This document shows positions 55,690 to 64,000 of a stretch of DNA of 64,000 nt, piece by piece. Numbering within the stretch: position 1 is the first letter of the stretch; each line of letters opens with the position of its first letter. The stretch spans positions 15,644,001-15,708,000 of the forward strand of contig CM072343.1 of NCBI GenBank assembly GCA_036874045.1, given 5' to 3'. A program made the position numbers and the translations under genes. Below the pieces are notes generated by a model. It saw only the letters and a list, made by a program, of their open reading frames with translations, did not search any database and was not told the DNA's origin. The stretch comes from Cymodocea nodosa. Lineage: Eukaryota > Streptophyta > Magnoliopsida > Alismatales > Cymodoceaceae.

Positions 55690-58345
55690 CATTAAATATT
55701 AAGATAATATTCTTAAATGTATTACCAAAAAGATGATAATTATTTTTATGTATCTAAACTGTCCAAATAAAAGCTAAAAGAAAAGTATGCCAAGTAGAAT
55801 TGTTTCAGGTATAATAAGTGAGGTAGTTTTGTTTCAAGGCATTGCTTATGAAGTTTTGCTGAAGGAAAGGTTTCCCATTGCCAGCAAGAAATAACCAGAT
55901 TTCATTAGATATAGTCCACAAAAATATGACTTGTGGTCTCAACATTGAAATTACAGATAGAACAAATAGGGTTACCTTTCCTTTTCCTTCTCCCCAAGTG
56001 AGCTTCATAACCAGGATATGATTTTTGCCTTGAGGAGGGTCTTAGTTTTCCAAATTTGTTTATAGTTGCCAAAATAAAACCCTCCATCTACTAGTTATTG
56101 TATTAAAGGATTTGAGAGCAAACTTACCGTTTGTCGTAAGGTTACATTTCAATTGATTTGAAGTATTGATAAGATTAGTAGTATCATTAATAATGAAAAG
56201 AAGCCTTTGACTCTGAGGTTCTAGAGGAGCAATGCAGATGTTCTCTAACTTACATAAGGCCCTTACTACTATATATGGTTTCTGCATCCAATGGTGGAGA
56301 ATAAGGTTGGATATTTAAATAACAAAGGTCTTGACTCATTCCACTTGTTATGCCAAAAAAAAAGCATGTTTTCACCATTTCCCACTCTATGGGACCAAAA
56401 GTTTACCATTATTTGATAAGTCCCCTTAAATATGTGCATAACACGTGAGAGGTGGAGAGAGGTCTTTTTGAAAAGCACTCCCAAGCTCTTGGTGCTAAAA
56501 GAAATAGTCTTCATTATGTCAATCTAAATTTTTTTTTTTTGTTTTTTCTTGTTAGAGAAGAGACCAGACAATCTTGTCCTTACGAGCAAAAGCAAATTAA
56601 AAATTTCAAGTCTTCCAAAAAAGTTTGGGTCTCCAAATTGATTTCCAATTAGCTAAAAAGATATTTAATTTTTTCATTTCCAATAATCCCCCAAAAGAAA
56701 TTCCTCCGAAGCTTATCAATTTGTTTGATAACCTTGGCAGGTAGGCGAAGAACAAGCATGTAGGGATATCAGGATGGAACTTAGCATGGAATTGAGGAGG
56801 GTGAGGTAGGTGATAGGTCAATTTTGACTATTTGCGGCCTAGAATATTACAAAAGGAGTTAATTCTTTCCTCCTCTAAATCTAGGCCTACAAATGAAGAT
56901 TTAGAAAAATCTATTTTAAACCAGATATAGATTGAAAGAGGCATAGAATCCTTTTGAAATTAATGAGATTTTCGTTGGCTGGTTCAAAAAAGAATAAAGA
57001 GTTATCTGCATACTATAGATTAATAATATGAGGGTCATTATTTGGAAATGGAATTCCTCCAATCAGCCCTCTATCTTTAACAAGATTGATAAACTTATCC
57101 AGGAAGAATTCGACCATGAGGAATAAAAGAGGGGGAAAGAGGGGTCCCGTTGCCTCAATCCATTAGAACTTTTGAAGTATCCTTTGGGTGTGCCATTTAA
57201 AAAGATAGAGAAGTGTGTTGATGACATACACATTTCCATCCTATTATACCATTTCTCTCCAAACCTCATTCCTTTAATGCAATTAAGGGGGAAGGATCGG
57301 TTGATATTATCGAAAACTTTTTCAAAATCGATTTTCATTAAAAGACCTTTTATATTATTTTATGGATAGGGTATAACGTTTCACTGTGAGCAACTAGAAA
57401 CTGTCTTGAAGGCAACAGCCTTTTACTTACAGAAGGCACTTTGAGAGTTAGCAGGTTGTGGTCTTGTTTAAGGGCAAGGAGATTGTCGTTTTGTAAGTTT
57501 GATAGAGGTTGGGATTCTCTTTTTTGCTCCAACAAAAGGATTGAAGTTTCAACTTCTCTAATTTTTTCTTTAAGGAAATTTTTTCCAGAATGAAGCTAGA
57601 ATTTTATATTGGCAAGTTTTTTACAAGGTTTTTATTTTTATTTTGCAATTGAGGCCCATGTATATTTTATAAGCTCATCAAAACCCTCTTGAAGGGTCCA
57701 AGATTTACAAAACTTGAAGGGAGTAGGTCTCCATCTTGGTCGGAGATTGTTCTTGCTTTCCCATAACAAATGGATTTTAGATACATGTCTCCCAATCAGA
57801 AGAGACCAAGAATCTCTATAATCTAGATTAAGTAGATTCTCTTTGCATATTGGACCAAGTGAATCTAAAATTGTTAGGAGAGTAGTCTACCAAGTTGTGA
57901 GAGTTTATGAGATTATTAAAATCTAGCATATACTTACTTATTTTTCATAGGGAAATCTAGTGACATTAAAGTCACCTCCCAAAATCCAAGGTCTGTTGAT
58001 CATCAGGGTAAGAATTGTGAAAAATTCAGATTAGTTCAGGTTGTGAAGGTCCATATGTACCTGTAAAGAACCATTCTTGATTTTTAGGAAAGTCTAAGAG
58101 TTTAAGGGTAATGGCAAACTTGCCCAAAAATTCTAACTTTTGGAGCAAAAGGGAACTTTTCCATTCTAGAACTATTCCAGTTGCTGATCCAACTGTAGGT
58201 AGGAAGCTCCAAACATCAAGCATACTACCACTTAATCTTTTTAGCATTTGTTAGTTTGGAGTTTCTAATTTCGATTCTGATAGAATTATAATGTATGGTT
58301 TATTACTTCTAATAAAGTTCCTAACAGCCCTTTTAGATGGCTGTA
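55690..58345 (-). mobile_element. L1-type LINE, 5'-truncated and decayed
   Basis: Minus strand, reading from 58345 leftward. The endonuclease has SNKPYIIILSESKLETPN, then 58247-58026 (SATGIVLEWKSS, FTGTYGP) and the catalytic-type PWILGGDFNVTRFP at about 57950-57990. RT is at 57338-57063 (MKIDFEKVFDNINRSF, FSIFLNGTPKGYF, NGLRQRDP), followed by YADNSLFF at about 57000-57030 where the family has YADD, i.e. an Asp-to-Asn change in the active box. The 3' coding part at 56514-55905 ends in a zf-RVT finger (CSICNFNVETTSHIFVD). ORF1 and the endonuclease start are missing. Several frameshifts and stops, e.g. between each of the frames listed. Inactive. Confidence 0.85.
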
Positions 58346-59570
58346 TAACATACACAGGTACTTGTGAGCTTATATTGCAGACGTCCGATTCCTCCTTACG
58401 ATCCAATGGCCAGGATTCGTTGGGCTACTACGTCCACGCCCGCTCCTGCTTACTTCTCCCTATGTATTTTCATCCACGTTACACGCACCGCAAGAGACAC
58501 GCCGTGGCACAAGGAAAGCCACGCGACTCCCGTGCAATATCTTCCTCCAATCACCGAATGGTTCCTCTTCGATCTACGTATCGTCTCCCCCTGCGCTGCT
58601 TTAGTACCCTTTTCTTTGATATCTCGCTCTTTTTCCACCGCAAATGTTTTAACAAGTATTTATCGCCAGATTTGTTTCTGAACGATATCTTTTGTAAAAT
58701 GAAGATAGACTTGCTTGATAGATGGGTGTTTTCTTTCCCTTATCTTCTGACTGCTCTTTCTCTTCGTCACCTTCTTTTTCTTCTTTCACAACCCAGTAGA
58801 ATCGCTGTACACCATTAGTGTGTCTTGTTGACGTCAAACTACATCTTTGGTGTATTCAGGGACTGCTCTCACACGCAGATCATCCATCACTCCAGTAGAC
58901 AAATTAATCAACATATAGTGTTTGAAAATAAGAAAATCATAGGATCATTTCGTAAGCATAACTATTGAAAATTTCTTACAAATTTGTTAAAGTAGAAAAG
59001 TAATTCAAAGTCCAAGAGCTGTTCAAACCGGGAGAACTCGATAAATACCAAATTTGGCCTGTGCTCAGAGTAGGAAAGGTGCAGTACATGTATCCAATAG
59101 ATGAGCACATTATGAATATTGGCCAAATCTTAGGCCTTAGATAAAATAAAAACTCATTAACAGAGAAACTTTTTGTGGAAATCGGGTAACAAAGGCGAAA
59201 ATGTGACATTTCCGTTCGAACAGGATCCTCTCTCATCTGCCCTCAAAAGAATCAATCTTATATATACTTTTTTGCTCCAGCTTCTTTGAATGTTTGCATC
59301 CAGAGTAACCACAATAAAGTTATGCAGCCCATCAGATTTCAGAAAATCAGAAATTAATAAAAGAAAATGAAGCACATTAAGAAAATGCAGTCCATATGAT
59401 GACAGTACGGTTTCTAGGAAAAACCTATTTTCTGAAATGATCTATTGGTAATGCTGATAAAACAGGCATCATATCTCCCATCAATATATATGAATCTACC
59501 ATAATAAAACAGCAATAACAACAAAACCTTCAACCCATATTCCAACTGTGGTGACAACATGAATCTGGAC
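58346..59570. other. Low-copy-looking stretch with GC-richer core 58380-58850
   Basis: 58380-58850 is richer in G+C and has two overlapping plus frames (58291-58818, 58364-58681) and minus frames, none with a known motif. It could hold a 5' leader or first exon of a host gene, but I found no continuing exon. 58850-59570 is AT-rich and unassigned. Confidence 0.35.
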
Positions 59571-59579
59571 TCCATTTAT

Positions 59580-61930
59580 TCTTATTCGTCATTAAATATT
59601 CTATTAAGTTATATAATTTAAATCTCTTTTAATTTCACCTATATTTATCAATTCTCCTTTCCTTATTGAGCAAAAATTTTCCTGCCATCTCTAAGAAACT
59701 CAATGGTTCCAATTATCTTTTATGGGCTCAAAGTTTTGAGACCATTCTTGAAGGTTACTGTCAAGAAGAACATCTTCACAATCCTCCATCAGATGTAAAA
59801 ATGATACCTGCAAGGATTGAAAGGCTGATGATGTAGTTATTGTTTCTTGGATGCTTTCTAATATGAAATCGTCAATTACTTGAGTAGCAATGCTATGCTT
59901 TGCAAAGAGAATCTAAGATAACTTACAGAAAACCTACGGGCATGATAAAAATATCTCAAAAGTTTTTCAAATTTATAACCAAATTTTTAGCTTGAAGCAA
60001 AGTGACCACACATGTCAAGAACATTACAATTTTCTTTGTAGCCTACTGGTCGAACTCAACTGTTATCAACCTCCTATCATGGACTTAGCCACTTTTCATC
60101 GGTATCGTAAAGAGCTTGCAGTTGCTAGTGTCCACCTTGAAATTGCTTCTTAAATTCATGGATCAGTTCTTGGAGCTGAAACTATGCTCGACTTCAAAGA
60201 GACCTTCAGTAGAGCCTTACGTGTTTCCACCTTTTCCTTTGACATCTCTCTCGACTCTCAATCTACCCTTGTTACTTCCAATGATTAGGGATGGGGATGC
60301 TCTAGCTGTAGAGGACAGTGTTTCAAATGTCAATGGTGTGACCATTGGGGCCATGGATCAAGAAAATGCTATGATAAATGGGGGCAACCACCAACACTCG
60401 CTAATGTCACCACCAAGTTTGGCAATGCTCCTCCTTTAGCTGTTGATCCATTTAAAGGACCCACTATTACCATCTCACAGGCTAAGTATAACCATTTTCT
60501 TCAATCTCAACGATTAGATTTTGTCACCATGAGTGTTCATGCATCATCTTCTCACACAAGTACCATCTATAGCACTGCTCTTCTTGACTCAAGTGGTGAT
60601 CCTTGGGTCATTAACTCTAGCATCTTCTCTCACATCTTAAGTATTTTACCCTTCTTTGACTATCACATCTTCCAAACCAATCTATTGTCACCATTGCTAA
60701 TGGTTGGTCTTACCTATATTTAGTAAGGGAGAGGTTCAAGTCTCCCTTTAGATGTAATTACATAACGTCCTATATGTCTCCAACCTTTCCTTTAATCTTT
60801 TATCTATTAGTGCCATCACTCAACAATTATCCTGTTCTATAACTTTTTTTCCTTTCCATTGTATCTTTTAGGACTTGTAGACAGGTTGGAGGATTAGCAT
60901 GGGTCATAAGCATAATGACAACATTTACATTTTGACACATGATCACATCTCTCTGAGTTTAGTTGATTGCATCACCTGTAAGGAGTCTTTCATCCTTTGG
61001 CACTTCCATTTGAGTCATCCGTCTTAGGACAAACTGTGTCAAGCTCTTTTGTGAACTTCTGTGTCTCTTTTTTAGTGTGAGTCATGTTAGCTTAGGAAGC
61101 ACACCTATGCTACCTTTAAGTGGTTAAGTTTGTTTTTAACCTTAAATTTATTTGATTTACTTCATTGTGATATTTGAGATCCTAATCGTATTAAGTCTAT
61201 CAATAGTCATCGTTATTACATTATCTTTGTCGATGACTACTCTTAGGTGTCTTAGGTGTACTTACTCAAAAATCATCATTGTATCATTAATATACTTCAA
61301 ACCTTTTTAGTTGAAATAAAAAATCAATTTGCTTTGTCCTAAAATTTTACGTACTAATAATGCCTTGGAGTTTATGTAATTTGATTTTCAATGTCTTTGT
61401 TCTTTTCGTGGCATCATTTACTAGACCACATGCTCTTACACTTATGTGCAGAATGGGGTTGTTGAGTGCAAATATCGCCAAATTCTTAATATTGCTTGCA
61501 CTCTCTTGCTACATACTTATATCCTAAAATTTCTCTATTTTGATGTCATTCTTACCGTTACATATCTTGTCAACAAAATGCCTTCTTCCCCTTTGGTGGT
61601 GTTGTTTCTCTTAGTTGTCTCTACTCAGATAGAGATTTGTTTCTTTTACTTCCTAAGGCCTTTGGGTGTATTGCATTTATTCAAGACCTTTCTCTTGGCC
61701 TTGACAAACTCTCCCTTCACACTCTCAAGTATCTATTTGTTAGGTATCCTCATTCTCAAAATAGTAATTGCCTTTATCACTCTTTTACTTGCAAATATTA
61801 CACCTCTATAGATGTTACCTTTTTGAAGTTTGCCTTTTACTGTTATGACATGAGTCCTACTCCTAGTGAAGATCTTGACTTTCTTATCATTGTTAAGATC
61901 GTATGGACTTATCAAAGGGAAGATGAATAA
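59580..61930 (+). mobile_element. Ty1/copia element G (decayed, gag to integrase)
   Basis: Plus strand. Gag begins about 59680 (KLNGSNYLLWAQSFETIL). A CCHC-type knuckle (CFKCQWCDHWGHGSRKC) is at about 60317-60370. The protease-like region is about 60590-60720, GAG-pre-integrase about 60900-61080 and integrase about 61190-61560 (YYIIFVDDYS). The post-integrase part, 61637-61930, has FGCIAFIQDLSLGLDKLSLH and FVRYPHSQ. RT and beyond are missing at the junction with the SIRE-like LTR at 61934. More than ten breaks; old. Confidence 0.8.
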
Positions 61931-61933
61931 TAA

Positions 61934-63187
61934 GTGTATGTATTTTTAAATCTAATTTGACTTAATTCAATTTTAATGAATATGTAAGTAAATATGTGAA
62001 ATGATAATTAAAGTAGGATAGAATCAAAGTACAAAATAAAATCACACAAAGTAATTTTAGGTAGTACACCACTAACGACTAATCCACCTTCAAGACATAG
62101 CTTGAATTTCATTAAGTATTTAAACATTTATAACCCTTGCTTTCAGGTCAAGGTAAGAACCAATTTCTTGAGCTTTTAAGTAGAAGCTTAGTAACTAACA
62201 CTTTGAACTTTTAAGTCTAAGCTCTTAATCAATCTTAAGTTTTAAGGTATAAACTCACGAACTAACACTTTGAAGTTTTCAACCAGAGCTTTTTATACTT
62301 GAATATGCTTGAGTGTTCTTTAATTTTGCATTTGCTAAATCTGTATTATAATTTCTGTATAGTTCTGTGTATAAATGTGTATGATGATCGTTCCTCTTTT
62401 TCTTTCACTTATTGATCATACTTATACCAGGAGGTATAATGATCATATTCTTTCAATAGTATTTGTTATTTTGTATTTACTGAATAATCAATCCCAAGTA
62501 TAGTAAGTTACCGTTCAATATAATTTAAATATATTGTATTCTTAAAACCTTTCGAAAATTTGACTAATTATCTTGAAACTATCTAAAAAATTCAAACAGT
62601 TATTCTGAAACTTGAACAATTATTCTTTTTGGCTTGTCACGTGAATCTTCAAGTTCTACATGTGAATTTTCTTAGTTTCGGATAGTTTGTTTGAAACCCT
62701 TCGAAAACTTGAATAATTATTTTGTAACTATCCAAAAAACTCAAACAGTTATCTTGTAATTATCCGAAGAACTCGAACAATTATCCTTTTATGCTTATCA
62801 CGTGATTCTTTAAGTTTTGCACGTGAGTTTTCTTAGTTTTGGACAATTTACTGGAAATCCTTTAAAAACTCGAATAGTTATCTTATAACTATTTGAAAAC
62901 TCAAACAATTATCTTGTAATTATCCGATTGACCTTTCCATCTTGTAGTTGTTCTGTAATTTGAAATTTGGACAGTTTAACTTGAAACCTTTCAAAAAGAC
63001 TGTGAAACCTTTTGACCAACTGTGAGACTATTTGATTTACTGTAACTCAATAATTTTCTTTATTGTTCTTCTGAATCAATATTCCTTTAACATGTTTGAC
63101 CTTTGTTTGTCTTTCATCTATACCTGTGAAATACATTTTAATATCTCATATGAATTTTTGTATTATCAAAACATAAGGATTCTAACA
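61934..63187 (-). repeat. SIRE/Maximus-like copia 3' LTR
   Basis: On the minus strand it starts TGTTAGAATCCTTATG at 63187, preceded by the purine tract tcaaaaaggaaaaga (63188-63202), a SIRE-lineage signature. The left border near 61934 is where copia G stops. Inside, 62517-62955 is a tandem array. Confidence 0.7.
62517..62955. repeat. Tandem array inside the SIRE-like LTR
   Basis: About three copies of a roughly 150-bp unit containing cgaaaacttgaat, aactatccaaaaaactcaaacagttat, cttgtcacgtgaatc and ttttcttagttttgga. Each holds a CACGTG-type core or a near variant. Confidence 0.7.
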
Positions 63188-64000
63188 ATCTTTTCCTTTT
63201 TGATAATGACAAAATCTTTTACATTAAATTACACGTATTTTATTTCCTAAATTATTTTTATATAAGGAATTATATAGAACATAAATGATACAAAAATTTA
63301 CAATTTGTATAGTATAATATAGAGTTAATCTCTCCCATTGTCTATGTGCTGATCATTTCTTAATATTGTAATATTCATATTTCTCCTACTTTTTGTCATT
63401 CTCTAAAAAGGATTTCTCCCCTTTTGATTTTGAGTTGTTTAATAGATTTTCATATTACTCTCCTCCTGAGAGAATGCATTAACTAAATTCCTACAAAAGG
63501 ACATGTTAACATAAAACAAGCTCCTATATGGTGAGCTTGAGTTGTGATGATAATATACATGAATAATTGCATCATAAGTCATATATGAAACAAATACCTA
63601 GATTTCTTCTAATATAATTAAATGTTAACTCATTTAAGGATTTAGTGAAAATGTCTGTAAGTTGATTTTCTATTGGGACATACTTAAGTGAGATATGACA
63701 TTTTTCTACATGATCTCTTAAAAAGTGATGTTTGATTTCAATATGCTTTAATTTGGAATGAAGTATTATATTTTTTGACAAATTTATAGCACTACTGTTA
63801 TTACAGTATATTTTTGTATTCTGAATTTTTAATCTATAATTGACTAATGTTTGTTGTATCTATAAAATTTGAGTACAACACAAACTTGTTGCTATGTATT
63901 CTATTTCAATAGTGGATAGTGAAATACAATTTTATTTTCTATTGAACTAAAAAATTAAAGAATTTCTAGAGTAGCTAATATGTTTCACTTACGCTTTTTC
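63188..64000 (-). mobile_element. SIRE/Maximus-like copia, RNase H end and 3' noncoding (runs off right edge)
   Basis: The minus frame 63781-63572 is the RNase H C-terminus (HIEIKHHFLRDHVEKCHISL, ENQLTDIFTKSLNELTF, RRNLGI). It is preceded toward the right edge by CISLSTIEIEYIATSLC-like and IYCNNSSAINLSK peptides. 63188-63570 is 3' noncoding before the purine tract. The rest of the element lies outside the window. At least one break is visible. Confidence 0.85.

Noticed and set aside
62517-62955. CRISPR-like array
   Set aside because: Repeats are diverged, about 150 bp and without spacers of constant length, inside a plant LTR. Nothing prokaryotic is in the window.

Overview
The window is plant nuclear DNA from a repeat-rich flowering plant genome. 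The evidence is AT-rich sequence, Ty1/copia (Angela-, Tork- and SIRE-like), Ty3/gypsy Athila-lineage, TRIM and L1-type LINE remnants, GT-AG introns, and one recognisable host gene, the vacuolar two-pore cation channel TPC1. The TPC1 peptides look slightly more monocot-like than Arabidopsis-like to me, but that is weak evidence.

Layout. 1-10.1 kb is a graveyard: a minus-strand copia that runs off the left edge, plus-strand copia pieces, a small degenerate tandem array, an intact-looking TRIM (8585-8865), and LTR and LINE scraps. 10.7-14.9 kb holds the first three coding exons of TPC1 on the minus strand. Intron 1 contains two copia fragments and an inverted LTR. No fourth exon was found to the left edge, so intron 3 is at least about 10.7 kb long or the gene is truncated. 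15-21.8 kb is AT-rich intergenic DNA with microsatellites, a 346-bp GA tract, a minisatellite and an 18-base G run.

22.1-53.6 kb is a compound Athila-lineage cluster bracketed by copies of a roughly 250-bp direct repeat. Family X is on the minus strand, with LTRs of about 1.76 kb and a tRNA-Asp primer site. It is present as tandem, internally deleted copies that share LTRs. Family Y is an 18.4-kb plus-strand element (26336-44751) nested inside one X LTR. A Y solo LTR sits inside Y itself (34247-36522), and a second lies in the right-hand X copy (47071-49009). Both solo LTRs have exact 5-bp target duplications. Y is a decayed fossil, but its layout is unusual: PBS, zinc-knuckle region, PR-RT-RNaseH-INT, an ORF with the 'putative plant transposon protein' type domain and SUMO-interaction-like motifs, then a promoter-like spacer, a gag module downstream of pol, an F-box-like ORF, PPT and LTR. 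Short palindromes recur in the spacers between these modules.

55.7-58.3 kb is a 5'-truncated L1-type LINE. 58.4-58.85 kb is a GC-richer low-copy-looking stretch. 59.6-61.9 kb is a decayed copia, and from 61.9 kb to the right edge runs the 3' end of a SIRE/Maximus-like copia on the minus strand.

The strongest leads are the F-box ORF and module order of Y, a full-length CCA-tailed tRNA-Asp copy sitting at an X primer-binding site (25496-25570), the tandem PBS-like units at the Y LTR end, and the spacer and LTR palindromes. All coordinates were read by eye. No database or alignment was run.
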